Shown: positions 23,091-35,663, counted from the stretch's first letter. The stretch is DNA of 58,960 nucleotides from Nemertoderma westbladi (GCA_032718475.1 JAUCBJ010004680.1:1-58960), one strand, 5' to 3'. Program-made: numbers and translations. The notes: a model not told the origin generated them from the sequence alone.

Positions 23091-23505
23091 CTTAATATGT
23101 AAGTCATGGGGTGCCCAGTCCACCATGCTTATTTTCCCCATGGCGATGGGTTGCCAAAGCACTAGAGCCCTTCAGGCTAGTCAGTCCTCACGGCGAACGA
23201 AAGCAATGTCCTTCAAAGGGAAGGGAGGTATCACCTCCACAATGTTGTATAGTCTGATTGGAGTTGTGTTCTTTGTACTTGACACAATGAACCCGGCGTA
23301 GCACCAGCATGTACTCACATAAATCAGTACTAGTTCTACTGCTGCCCTAAATAATGAAACCTTGGGATTCCGTTTTTTTCTATTATTATAACTTTTTTTG
23401 GCAAAGCATTGCAAAGTCGTCAATGACGTACAGGTGGGATCGAACTGGTGACCTCCGGGTTGGAAGTCTGATGCTCTAACCATGGGACTAACCCTGGGGA
23501 GGCTA
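23091..23505 (-). mobile_element. tRNA-derived SINE-like element
   Basis: On the minus strand, 23505 to about 23431 looks like a degraded tRNA gene. There is an A-box-like CCATGGTTAGAGCATC, an anticodon-arm region around CTTCCAA, and a clear B box GTTCGATCCC (23435-23447 region). A body of about 340 bp follows. The anticodon stem does not pair, so it is not a working tRNA. The minus ORF covering it (109 residues, starting MNSLPRVSPMVRASD) is the usual artefact of translating such elements. The 3' end and target-site duplications are not clear. Confidence 0.6.
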
Positions 23506-23879
23506 TTCAATGCTGCCCATGCCGGTTCTCATACTTACTCAATCAGACTGAGATTTTAATATAGTTAGAGCTTCGTAGACTTAGTAATGCGCAATGGAAC
23601 CATAACGTGTTGTTTTAACTCGATTCGGTAGAGTAAATCACGTTCTGTACTATATTGTTGATCCAATAGAACAATAACGCTCTAAACAAACCGAACTTGT
23701 TTAAATCCGTACGAATTTCAGGTTCTGATAAAAAGGGCACCTTTCCCACAACGCTAGGGTTGCCTAATCAAGCAAATTAGTACCACATTCGTCAGGGTGT
23801 CTGTCCCCTGTAACGACATGTACCCTGTATTGGGTTTGTTTGTCATTCAGTCACTTTGGATCGATTCATAGGGTTGGGT
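23506..23879. other. Unique AT-rich sequence, nothing recognised
   Basis: No ORF, repeat or RNA gene stands out between the SINE-like element and the foldback element. Confidence 0.7.
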
Positions 23880-24042
23880 GAATTCTTAGCCCGCGAGTAT
23901 TCTTAGCCCGCGGGTATTCTTAGCCCGCGAGTTAGTAAAGGTGCAGGTTTCATAAGCGTATTGGGGGAACCAAAACAATAAACGTTATTGTTTTGCGGGC
24001 TAAGAATGCCCACGGCTAAGAATACTCGCGGGCTAAGAATTC
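23880..24042. mobile_element. Foldback / MITE-like inverted repeat
   Basis: The left arm 23880-23928 and right arm 23995-24042 are inverted copies of about 48 bp with one indel and two mismatches. Both begin or end with GAATTC. Each arm is itself made of the repeated motif ATTCTTAGCCCGCG. The 66-bp loop side contains a second, perfect hairpin at 23971-23995 (CAAAACAATAA, loop ACG, TTATTGTTTTG). GC-rich arms in AT-rich surroundings suggest an inserted element. No clear target duplication. Confidence 0.7.
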
Positions 24043-24062
24043 CTGAGATCATTCATAGCCTA

Positions 24063-24127
24063 TTGAATACGATACAAAGATATGATACTGTTGAATACGA
24101 TACAAAGACATGATACGTTGAATACGT
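24063..24127. repeat. 28-bp tandem repeat, about 2.4 copies
   Basis: TTGAATACGATACAAAGA starts at 24063 and 24091, with a partial third copy at 24118. Confidence 0.85.
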
Positions 24128-24320
24128 TATTATTTATATTTATATTACAATTAACTATACAGCTTGCCAACACATTGTTACTATCATTTATATTTATAAA
24201 AATCGATTAGTAGTGGAGTTTCTGTGTTGTAATATAATAAATTAATTAAATATTATAAGAAATATATTTGGAAATGGCAATAATTACAAACATAATAAAT
24301 CTCACATATTAACAATTATA

Positions 24321-24490
24321 TTATTAAATAGCATTAATTATTAACATTATTAAATAGGATTAATTATTAACATTATTAAATAGCATTAATTATTAACATT
24401 ATTAAATAGCATTAATTATTAACATTATTAAATAGGATTCCTTTATTCAGTTAATTATTAACATTATTAAATAGGATTCCTTTATTCAGT
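24321..24490. repeat. 26/39-bp AT-rich tandem repeat at the 3' end of the membrane-protein gene
   Basis: Units of TAATTATTAACATTATTAAA followed by TAG(C/G)AT repeat with a 26-bp period. The two copies nearest the gene are extended by CCTTTATTCAGT to 39 bp. On the gene strand these contain AATAAA. Confidence 0.9.
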
Positions 24491-24501
24491 TTTCATTTAT
24501 T
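24481..24501 (-). terminator. Polyadenylation signals of the 448-aa gene
   Basis: On the minus strand, AATAAA occurs at 24496-24501, 18 bases after the stop codon, and again at 24481-24486. A third copy at 24442-24447 lies in the duplicated 39-bp unit. Confidence 0.7.
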
Positions 24502-24518
24502 ACAAGGTTACACCGGTT

Positions 24519-25865
24519 CTATTGTTTTTTATCTTGACATTTGAAGTGAGTATCCATAACGAATAAGCTCAAGGCGCACAGAATAACAAAAAATGACGTC
24601 AGAAAGGCAGTGAGAGCGCCTAGTGGCCATTTAACGTCATAGACCTGAAAGCAAACCGAAACGCCAATCATTATGATGTATAACGAGCAGAAAATAACGA
24701 ACAAAGCGAGGCGATTCCTTAGCAGCCGAGACACACCGACCCAAATCTTAGACCGAGATAAATAGGTTACAAACAAAAGAAGGAGCCCCAGAACAGTGTA
24801 CTCGATAACTGGAATACGAATAACTTCGGTTAGCCGTAGAAAGTAGGATTCGCCAGGTTTCTGTAGGAATTTATATGAGATGAGAGTGGCGGTGGTAAAA
24901 CTAAGTGGCATAATCCACCGGCATAAATGTAAGTTTCTTTTAATAAATGGAATTGTAAAGATTTGAGTGAAAGAGAAAATAAAGAAAAATCCAAAAAAGA
25001 ACATTGGCCAGAAAACGATAGGGCCGCCTGTCTGATAAGCGACGATTCCAGAATGTATAGTGACCCACGATTCTAGGAAGACTCGCCAATACGGGTTGAG
25101 ATGCACTCTAGTGTAAGCGAGACTACCTTGTAACATTATAGTGTAGGTGTGTACCACGCCGCCAAAATGGCCCACAGTGTTCTCCATCGGGTGGTACCAG
25201 AACGTGTAGACAGAGGCCCACATAAAGGCGTACCCATGGTAACGTCTCAGTACTCTAGTCCCGTACGCAGTAGCGGCAGTTAACGCGGGGGATGAACCCA
25301 GGAGGAAACCTCTGGATGGGTATTCCATAGCGAGAACGAATATTAGAAGCATTATAACGGAGGACTGGCTGCTCGCGATAGAAACATCCTGAGCTAACCC
25401 GTCGTAGAATAAATGAGTGTGAATTAAATGAAGACAATGGAAGATGACATTGACGGCGAATAGACGGAAGTTAAACAAACGGTAACTCCCGATGTACTTC
25501 GTCGGTGGATGCTGCGATTGAGCGCCGTACAGGATCAACCAGTTGGCTAGGAGATGGGTTGTAAACAGGGCCCATACGGAGACTCTGCTACCGATAGTGA
25601 CTCGAGACGGGGGCAGCTTCCAGTAGTACCAACGGGCCTCGCGGTCCAGGCCGTGTCTGCCCACCGCTCCGGGCCCCTCGTCCAGGCTCGGTTCCGGGAG
25701 GAACCGATCTCTCGAGGTTCTACTGGCGTTGTGGACCCATCCCGAATCGGCGTCCCATCCCCGCCAACCACCCACGCTGAATATTGCGACGCATAACAGC
25801 AGTAAGTAGACAATGCCCAAACCCCAACCGAGTATGTCTTGTCGAATTCCCGATTTATAATCCAT
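24519..25865 (-). CDS. Single-exon multi-pass membrane protein, 448 aa, function unknown
   Basis: An ATG at 25863-25865 in good context (A at -3, G at +4) opens a 448-codon frame ending in TAG at 24519-24521. GC content is about 50 percent in flanks that are far more AT-rich, and AATAAA follows directly, so this is a real intronless gene. I count about 10-12 hydrophobic segments: residues ~13-33, 92-115, 132-150, 165-180, 213-228, 235-255, 265-310 (two), 318-335, 350-370, 385-405 and 412-435. A hydrophilic, Arg/Asp-rich region lies at 34-85. Histidines cluster in or near membrane segments (HCLHLIHTHLFYD, YHPMENTVGHFGGVVHTY, VTIHSGIV) and could bind a metal or haem; this is inference. I have the impression of a conserved but unnamed family and cannot name it. 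It may lie inside a DYNC2H1 intron on the same strand. Confidence 0.85.
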   Translation of the reverse strand: MDYKSGIRQDILGWGLGIVYLLLLCVAIFSVGGWRGWDADSGWVHNASRTSRDRFLPEPSLDEGPGAVGRHGLDREARWYYWKLPPSRVTIGSRVSVWALFTTHLLANWLILYGAQSQHPPTKYIGSYRLFNFRLFAVNVIFHCLHLIHTHLFYDGLAQDVSIASSQSSVIMLLIFVLAMEYPSRGFLLGSSPALTAATAYGTRVLRRYHGYAFMWASVYTFWYHPMENTVGHFGGVVHTYTIMLQGSLAYTRVHLNPYWRVFLESWVTIHSGIVAYQTGGPIVFWPMFFFGFFFIFSFTQIFTIPFIKRNLHLCRWIMPLSFTTATLISYKFLQKPGESYFLRLTEVIRIPVIEYTVLGLLLLFVTYLSRSKIWVGVSRLLRNRLALFVIFCSLYIIMIGVSVCFQVYDVKWPLGALTAFLTSFFVILCALSLFVMDTHFKCQDKKQ

Positions 25866-26930
25866 TGTTACCGGTACAAACTAATTATAATGTACTAACT
25901 AATAATTAATTAATAATAAATTAATATTTTTTAATTCTTTTATTATTTAATTAATAATAATTAATCAAGGAGATAGCTGTAAGGCTGTAATACAAATTAG
26001 CTGCATATGGTCCCTATTCCAGTCGCTTCCAATCAACTAGAAAGCCAGCAAGCTGGCTGGAAGGAGCCCGGGGGAAGAAGCCTATTAAAAGACTATTACA
26101 AATAAACCTTGTCGGTCAGCAGTAAGTAAACTAAACAATTGTCTAAACTATAAGGCGTGGGGCTAGCTGACTTTGTGGCTCGTCCCACATAATAAAAAAT
26201 GAAACTTTGCTATGACAACACACCCGGTTCATTTAAATTTGCGTGATTTGCGTTTTATGCTCGCACTCCTATTTGTAAGAAATGTTAAAACTTATCTTAC
26301 AGTATGCCAATGTAGTAATGGTATTAAAATATAATTAAATTAATTTACACTATTAATGCTTCAGCTAAGAAATGATGCTAATCCTATGTAATAATAATTA
26401 CAAACAACTGCTATCCTGCTATGTATTGGTACATGGAAAAAAAAACAACTTCAAACACGAGCATAACTGTAACAGAAGCCGCCATGAACAGCAGGTGGTG
26501 ACGTTACCAGAAAAGCGAAATATACAATTTTAATTTACTGGGCACTACTGGCCAGTACAGTTGTTACCAGTACTGCCATATACTATGTAAATGTAAATAA
26601 AATTGCACACGCAGGAAGGGATGGGACCTTTGATCTTTACATTCTACAGTGTTATCACCAACAATTTAAGACTATCATCAGACACGGCCTTCTAAACAAT
26701 CCCTATTTATTTCCAATTTAGCTATTCCTCAACGACATTAAACGGATGGAACGGCAACGGGTGGAATCCATGCACGGCGAGATTTGCCATAGTAGGCCTA
26801 CTTACAAATCTCGAATAATAAAGGTAACGGTAGTGTAACTGGTATTAACTATATCGACAGATAGAGCTTTTTTAAACGCTTGTAGTTTATGATTGAAAGC
26901 AAAAATAAAAATGCTAATTGAAAAAATAAA
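25866..26930. other. AT-rich intergenic or intronic DNA
   Basis: No gene recognised. It begins with a very AT-rich stretch (25880-25970) upstream of the membrane-protein gene, where its promoter should be. I cannot point to a defined TATA box. A small hairpin GCCAG/CTGGC lies near 26043-26056. Confidence 0.65.
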
Positions 26931-29900
26931 CACAGCACCAACAACCCACAGTACATACAAACCACAGCACGTACCACCCACAGGCCACAGCACCTACAAC
27001 CCGCATCACCTATAACACACAGCACCTACAACCCGCATCACCTTCAACCCTCAGCACCTACAACACACAGCACCTACAACCCGCATCACCTTCAACTCTC
27101 AGCACCTACACCACGGAGCCCCTACAACCCACAGCACCTACAACACACAGCACCTACACCACGCAGCCCCTACAACCCACAGCACCTACAACACACAGCA
27201 CCTACAACCCGCATCACCTTCAACCCTCAGCTCCTACACCATACATCACCTACAACACACAGCACCTACAACCCGCATCACCTTCAACCCTCAGCACCTA
27301 CAACCCGCATCACCTACAACCCGCATCACCTTCAACCCTCAGCACCTACACCACGCAGCACCTACAACCCGCATCACCTACAACACACAGCACCTACAAC
27401 CCGCATCACCTACAACCCGCATCACCTACAACACACAGCACCTACAACCCGCATCACCTTCAACCCTCAGCACCTACAACACACAGCACCTACAACCCGC
27501 ATCACCTTCAACCCTCAGCACCTACACCACGCAGCCCCTACAACCCACAGCACCTACAACACACAGCACCTACACCACGCAGCACCTACAACCCACAGCA
27601 CCTACAACACACAGCACCTACAACCCGCATCACCTTCAACCCTCAGCACCTACACCACGCAGCCCCTACAACCCACAGCACCTACAACACACAGCACCTA
27701 CACCACGCAGCACCTACAACCCGCATCACCTACAACACACAGCACCTACAACCCGCATCACCTACAACCCGCATCACCTACAACACACAGCACCTACAAC
27801 CCGCATCACCTTCAACCCTCAGCACCTACAACACACAGCACCTACAACCCACAGAACCTACAACACACAGCACCTACACCACGCAGCACCTACAACCCAC
27901 AGCACCTACAACACACAGCACCTACAACCCGCATCACCTTCAACCCTCAGCACCTACACCACGCAGCCCCTACAACCCACAGCACCTACAACACACAGCA
28001 CCTACACCACGCAGCCCCTACAAGCCACAGCACCTACAACACACAGCACCTACAACCCGCATCACCTTCAACCCTCAGCACCTACACCACGCAGCCCCTA
28101 CAACCCACAGCACCTACAACGCACAGCACCTACAACACACAGCACCTACACCACGCAGCCCCTACAACCCACAGCACCTACAACACACAGCACCTACACC
28201 ACGCAGCACCTACAACCCGCATCACCTACAACACACAGCACCTACAACCAGCATCACCTTCAACCCTCAGCACCTACAACACACAGCACCTACAACCCGC
28301 ATCACCTTCAACCCTCAGCACCTACACCACGCAGCCCCTACAACCCACAGCACCTACAACACACAGCACCTACACCACGCAGCACCTACAACCCACAGCA
28401 CCTACAACACACAGCACCTACAACCCGCATCACCTTCAACCCTCAGCACCTACACCACGCAGCCCCTACAACCCACAGCACCTACAACACACAGCACCTA
28501 CACCACGCAGCACCTACAACCCGCATCACCTACAACACACAGCACCTACAACCAGCATCACCTACAACCCGCATCACCTACAACACACAGCACCTACAAC
28601 CCGCATCACCTTCAACCCTCAGCACCTACAACACACAGCACCTACAACCCGCATCACCTTCAACCCTCAGCACCTACACCACGCAGCCCCTACAACCCAC
28701 AGCACCTACAACACACAGCACCTACACCACGCAGCACCTACAACCCACAGTACCTACAACACACAGCACCTACAACCCGCATCACCTTCAACCCTCAGCA
28801 CCTACACCACGCAGCCCCTACAACCCACAGCACCTACAACACACAGCACCTACACCACGCAGCCCCTACAAGCCACAGCACCTACAACACACAGCACCTA
28901 CAACCCGCATCACCTTCAACCCTCAGCACCTACACCACGCAGCCCCTACAACCCACAGCACCTACAACACACAGCACCTACACCACGCAGCCCCTACAAG
29001 CCACAGCACCTACAACACACAGCACCTACAACCCGCATCACCTTCAACCCTCAGCACCTACACCACGCAGCCCCTACAACGCACAGCACCTACAACACAC
29101 AGCACCTACACCACGCAGCCCCTACAACCCACAGCACCTACAACACACAGCACCTACACCACGCAGCACCTACAACCCGCATCACCTACAACACACAGCA
29201 CCTACAACCCGCATCACCTTCAACCCTCAGCACCTACAACACACAGCACCTACAACCCGCATCACCTTCAACCCTCAGCACCTACACCACGCAGCCCCTA
29301 CAACCCACAGCACCTACAACACACAGCACCTACACCACGCAGCACCTACAACCCACAGCACCTACAACACACAGCACCTACAACCCGCATCACCTTCAAC
29401 CCTCAGCACCTACAACACGCAGCCCCTACAACCCACAGCACCTACAACACACAGCACCTACACCACGCAGCCCCTACAAGCCACAGCACCTACAACACAC
29501 AGCACCTACAACCCGCATCACCTTCAACCCTCAGCACCTACACCATACATCACCTACAACCCGCATCACCTTCAACTCTCAGCACCTACACCACGCAGCC
29601 CCTACAACCCACAGCACCTACAACACACAGCACCTACACCACGCAGCCCCTACAAGCCACAGCACCTACAACACACAGCACCTACAACCCGCATCACCTT
29701 CAACCCTCAGCACCTACACCATACATCACCTACAACCCGCATCACCTTCAACCCTCAGCACCTACAACACACAGCACCTACAACCCGCATCACCTTCAAC
29801 ACACAGCATCTACACCACGCAGCCCCTACAACCTACAGCACCTACAACACACAGCACCTACACCACGCAGCCCCTACAACCCACAGCACCTACAACACAC

Positions 29901-32900
29901 AGCACCTACACCACGCATCCCCTACAACCTACAGCACCTACAACACACAGCACCTACACCACGCAGCCCCTACAACCCACAGCACCTACAACACACAGCA
30001 CCTACACCACGCATCCCCTACAACCCACAGCACCTACAACACACAGCACCTACAACCCGCATCACCTTCAACACACAGCATCTACACCACGCAGCCCCTA
30101 CAACCTACAGCACCTACAACACACAGCACCTACACCACGCAGCCCCTACAACCCACAGCACCTACAACACACAGCACCTACACCACGCAGCACCTACAAC
30201 CCGCATCACCTACAACACACAGCACCTACAACCCGCATCACCTACAACCCGCATCACCTACAACACACAGCACCTACAACCCGCATCACCTTCAACCCTC
30301 AGCACCTACAACACACAGCACCTACAACCCACAGAACCTACAACACACAGCACCTACACCACGCAGCACCTACAACCCACAGCACCTACAACACACAGCA
30401 CCTACAACCCGCATCACCTTCAACCCTCAGCACCTACACCACGCAGCCCCTACAACCCACAGCACCTACAACACACAGCACCTACACCACGCAGCCCCTA
30501 CAAGCCACAGCACCTACAACACACAGCACCTACAACCCGCATCACCTTCAACCCTCAGCACCTACACCACGCAGCCCCTACAACCCACAGCACCTACAAC
30601 GCACAGCACCTACAACACACAGCACCTACACCACGCAGCCCCTACAACCCACAGCACCTACAACACACAGCACCTACACCACGCAGCACCTACAACCCGC
30701 ATCACCTACAACACACAGCACCTACAACCCGCATCACCTTCAACCCTCAGCACCTACAACACACAGCACCTACAACCCGCATCACCTTCAACCCTCAGCA
30801 CCTACACCACGCAGCCCCTACAACCCACAGCACCTACAACACACAGCACCTACACCACGCAGCACCTACAACCCACAGCACCTACAACACACAGCACCTA
30901 CAACCCGCATCACCTTCAACCCTCAGCACCTACACCACGCAGCCCCTACAACCCACAGCACCTACAACACACAGCACCTACACCACGCAGCACCTACAAC
31001 CCGCATCACCTACAACACACAGCACCTACAACCAGCATCACCTACAACCCGCATCACCTACAACACACAGCACCTACAACCCGCATCACCTTCAACCCTC
31101 AGCACCTACAACACACAGCACCTACAACCCGCATCACCTTCAACCCTCAGCACCTACACCACGCAGCCCCTACAACCCACAGCACCTACAACACACAGCA
31201 CCTACACCACGCAGCACCTACAACCCACAGTACCTACAACACACAGCACCTACAACCCGCATCACCTTCAACCCTCAGCACCTACACCACGCAGCCCCTA
31301 CAACCCACAGCACCTACAACACACAGCACCTACACCACGCAGCCCCTACAAGCCACAGCACCTACAACACACAGCACCTACAACCCGCATCACCTTCAAC
31401 CCTCAGCACCTACACCACGCAGCCCCTACAACCCACAGCACCTACAACACACAGCACCTACACCACGCAGCCCCTACAAGCCACAGCACCTACAACACAC
31501 AGCACCTACAACCCGCATCACCTTCAACCCTCAGCACCTACACCACGCAGACCCTACAACGCACAGCACCTACAACACACAGCACCTACACCACGCAGCC
31601 CCTACAACCCACAGCACCTACAACACACAGCACCTACACCACGCAGCACCTACAACCCGCATCACCTACAACACACAGCACCTACAACCCGCATCACCTT
31701 CAACCCTCAGCACCTACAACACACAGCACCTACAACCCGCATCACCTTCAACCCTCAGCACCTACACCACGCAGCCCCTACAACGCACAGCACCTACAAC
31801 ACACAGCACCTACACCACGCAGCACCTACAACCCACAGCACCTACAACACACAGCACCTACAACCCGCATCACCTTCAACCCTCAGCACCTACAACACGC
31901 AGCCCCTACAACCCACAGCACCTACAACACACAGCACCTACACCACGCAGCCCCTACAAGCCACAGCACCTACAACACACAGCACCTACAACCCGCATCA
32001 CCTTCAACCCTCAGCACCTACACCATACATCACCTACAACCCGCATCACCTTCAACTCTCAGCACCTACACCACGCAGCCCCTACAACCCACAGCACCTA
32101 CAACACACAGCACCTACACCACGCAGCCCCTACAAGCCACAGCACCTACAACACACAGCACCTACAACCCGCATCACCTTCAACCCTCAGCACCTACACC
32201 ATACATCACCTACAACCCGCATCACCTTCAACCCTCAGCACCTACAACACACAGCACCTACAACCCGCATCACCTTCAACACACAGCATCTACACCACGC
32301 AGCCCCTACAACCTACAGCACCTACAACACACAGCACCTACACCACGCAGCCCCTACAACCCACAGCACCTACAACACACAGCACCTACACCACGCATCC
32401 CCTACAACCTACAGCACCTACAACACACAGCACCTACACCACGCAGCCCCTACAACCCACAGCACCTACAACACACAGCACCTACACCACGCATCCCCTA
32501 CAACCCACAGCACCTACAACACACAGCACCTACAACCCGCATCACCTTCAACACACAGCATCTACACCACGCAGCCCCTACAACCTACAGCACCTACAAC
32601 ACACAGCACCTACACCACGCAGCCCCTACAACCCACAGCACCTACAACACACAGCACCTACACCACGCATCCCCTACAACCCACAGCACCTACAACACAC
32701 AGCACCTACAACCCGCATCACCTTCAACCCTCAGCACCTACAGCACACAGCACCTACACCACGCATCCCCTACAACCCACAGCACCTACAACACACAGCA
32801 CCTACAACCCGCATCACCTTTAACCCTCAGTACCTACACCACGCAGCCCCTACAACCCACAGCACCTACAACACACAGCACCTACACCACACAGCCCCTA

Positions 32901-33770
32901 CAACCCACAGCTCCTACAACACACAGCACCTACACCACGCATCCCCTACAACCCACAGCACCTACAACACACAGCACCTACACCACGCAGCCCCTACAAC
33001 CCACAGCACCTACAACACACAGCACCTACACCACGCATCCCCTACAACCCACAGCACCTACAACACACAGCACCTACAACCCGCATCACCTTCAACCCTC
33101 AGCACCTACAGCACACAGCACCTACACCACGCATCCCCTACAACCCACAGCACCTACAACACACAGCACCTACAACCCGCATCACCTTTAACCCTCAGTA
33201 CCTACACCACGCAGCCCCTACAACCCACGGCACCTACAACACACAGCACCTACACCACACAGCCCCTACAACCCACAGCACCTACAACACACAGCACCTA
33301 CACCACGCATCCCCTACAACCCACAGCACCTACAACACACAGCACCTACAACCCGCATCACCTTCAACCATCAGCACCTACAACACACAGCACCTACACC
33401 ACGCATCCCCTACAACCCACAGCACATACAACACACAGCACCTACAACCCGCATCACCTTCAACCCTCAGCACCTACAACACACAGCACCTACACCACGC
33501 AGCCCCTACAACCCACAGCACCTACAACACACAGCACCTACAACCCCCATCACCTTCAACCATCAGCACCTACAACCCGCATCACCTACAACCCGCATCA
33601 CCTTCAACCCTCAGCACCTACAACACACAGCACCTACACCACGCATCCCCTACAACCCACAGCACCTACAACACACAGCACCTACAACCCCCATCACCTT
33701 CAACCATCAGCACCTACAAGCTACAACACACAGCACTTACAACCCACAACACAAGACATAGAGCACCTAC
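26931..33770. repeat. 6.8-kb array of 16-bp units with higher-order structure
   Basis: The consensus is CACCTACAACCCACAG, about 427 units. Five main variants recur in order: CACCTACAACACACAG, CACCTACAACCCGCAT, CACCTTCAACCCTCAG, CACCTACACCACGCAG, CCCCTACAACCCACAG. This makes an 80-bp higher-order unit. Rare variants show a further duplication with an offset of 2,480 bp. The plus strand is almost free of G outside CGC and CAG, giving very strong strand asymmetry. Confidence 0.97.
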
Positions 33771-34006
33771 AATTTTTAACACAAAACTTTTATTTAACTT
33801 TTTTTAGACCAATTTTAAACTTTATCTTAAACTTTATCACTGACCAGATAATAAATCATGCATATATATAATGATGAGTTCACTAACTAAATTGTCTAAT
33901 AATATACTGAGAGCCAGAGTGGGTATTAGATATTGCCTTAACCACAGGGGTTAATAACCATGGCTTTGTGAATTAAGCCCCAGGTAGTATAATAGATTCC
34001 ACCTGA
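33771..34006. other. Short AT-rich unique sequence
   Basis: Spacer between the 16-bp array and the inverted 31-bp family; nothing recognised. Confidence 0.7.
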
Positions 34007-34143
34007 AATAAACGGTTTGTCTGGCAGTTCGAGAGTAGTAGAGGGTGCAACAAGTGGTTTGTCTGGTAGTTTGAGGGTAGTAGAGGGTGCAACAAGTGGT
34101 TTGTCTGGTAGTTTGAGGGTACAATAAACGGTTTGTCTGGCTG
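34007..34143 (-). repeat. 31-bp family, inverted partial array
   Basis: Read on the minus strand it carries CCAGACAAACCGTTTATT and CCAGACAAACCACTTGTTGC with CCCTCAAACT. This is the same family as 34416-35023 in opposite orientation. About four diverged copies. Confidence 0.85.
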
Positions 34144-34415
34144 ATTCGGAATATTCTTTATCATCACCATCTTTATAGTCTACTTGCAAGCAATAAATAA
34201 CCAGAAACATCTGTATCTTCTATCTTCAAGTGACTTTAAAAAATCTTTAAAGTTGACAAATTATCGTCGTCTTGTACTTTCAGAATAAGGCAGGCCTAAA
34301 ATTGTGACAAGATAAAATGTTATATTATATTATATATATTTAATTCACCGTCTCTCACCATAATTCATTTTTATTAGTGATGTGATCCCATTGAATGGTC
34401 TGGTCAGTGGAAGTG
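34144..34415. other. AT-rich spacer between opposed arrays
   Basis: It includes a TATATTA run near 34319-34340. No coding content recognised. Confidence 0.7.
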
Positions 34416-35023
34416 AACTGCCAGACTAACCGTTTATTGCACCCTCTAACTAACTGCCAGACAAACCGTTTATGCACCCTCTAACTGCCAGACTAACCGT
34501 TTAACAAACCTCTAACTCCCAGACAAACCGTTTATGCACCCTCTAACTCCCAGACAAACCGTTTATGCACCCTCTAACTGCCAGACAAACCGTTTATTGC
34601 ACACTCTAACTGCTAGACAAACCGTTTATGCACCCTCTAACTGCCAGACTAACCGTTTAACAAACCTCTAACTCCCAGAAAAACCGTTTATGCACCCTCT
34701 AACTCCCAGACAAACCGTTTATGCACCCTCTAACTGCCAGACAAACCGTTTATTGCACACTCTAACTGCCCGACAAACCGTTTATGCACCCTCTAACTGC
34801 CAGACAAACCGTTTATTGCACCCTCTAACTGCCAGACAAACCGTTTATGCACCCTCTAACTCCCAGACAAACCGTTTATGCACCATCTAACTGCCAGACT
34901 AACCGTTTAACAAACCTCTAACTCCCAGACAAACCGTTTATGCACCCTCTAACTCCCAGACAAACCGTTTATGCACCATCTAAATGCCAGACTAACCGTT
35001 TAACAAACCTCTAACTCCCAGAC
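34416..35023 (+). repeat. 31-bp minisatellite (about 19 units)
   Basis: The unit is CCCTCTAACT(G/C)CCAGACAAA followed by CCGTTTATGCA. Variants have TTATTGCA, or GACTAACCGTTTAACAAACC. The last variant recurs at 34491, 34647, 34897 and 34990, indicating irregular higher-order structure. Confidence 0.93.
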
Positions 35024-35296
35024 TTTAAATTAGACCAAATTTTAATGAAATAGCTTGAAATTTGAAACAGAGATAGTTTCACCTCCCTCCTCCTTGCTGG
35101 GTGAGCCAGAATTTTTATTTTTGCCTTCATTCTTTAGCTACAAGCGTTTGAAAAAAGTGTCTCCGGTGATATTGCGCCAGTTACACTCCAGTTATTCTTC
35201 AACCGTATAGTGATTTGTTGGTACTGATAGAAAGCTGACCGTACAAGGATTCCAAATAATTATGTATCACAATCTGAATTTCGTCGTAAAACAGCA

Positions 35297-35554
35297 GAGA
35301 TATGAGCATTCTAAAGTTGCATGGTTTTACACCTGCACAAGGATATTTTATTATATTAAAAAAATCCACCATATTCTAGAACATGTTGTTTATCCCATAC
35401 GTAGCTGGGCAACAATGTAGTAACTCTGTAATCATACTATTGCGTAGCTATTGGTACATAAACAAAGTGTTCTAGAATAGGGATTATTAATTAAATAGAA
35501 TAAAATAGCCTCGCGCAGATGCGAAATCATTTAACATTTGAACGCTCATATCTC
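35297..35554. mobile_element. Degenerate foldback element
   Basis: GAGATATGAGC at 35297 is mirrored by GCTCATATCTC ending at 35554. Between them the arms match in blocks (TATTTTATT, TATTCTAGAACA, TTGTTTAT, TACGTAGCT versus its inverted partners). The arms are about 110 bp with many mismatches and indels. This is consistent with an old MITE or foldback insertion. Confidence 0.6.
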
Positions 35555-35663
35555 AGCTATTATCTCAGCTTTCTGTTTACGTTACTGAGATACATTTAAT
35601 AATGTTTATTTCAATTCCAGTAATAAAAATATAATATAAATAAATATTAATGGTATATTAATA

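Noticed and set aside
23431-23505. Functional tRNA gene
   Set aside because: B box is good but the anticodon and acceptor stems do not pair. Better explained as a SINE head.
26610-26665. Possible second tRNA-like piece on the minus strand (GTTGGTGATAACACT, AAGGTCCCATCCC)
   Set aside because: A and B boxes are too far from consensus to support a call.
33938-34210. Minus ORF with VDYKDGDDKEYSES as a candidate exon
   Set aside because: Most of it is the inverted 31-bp repeat, and I see no convincing splice sites or homology for the short acidic part.
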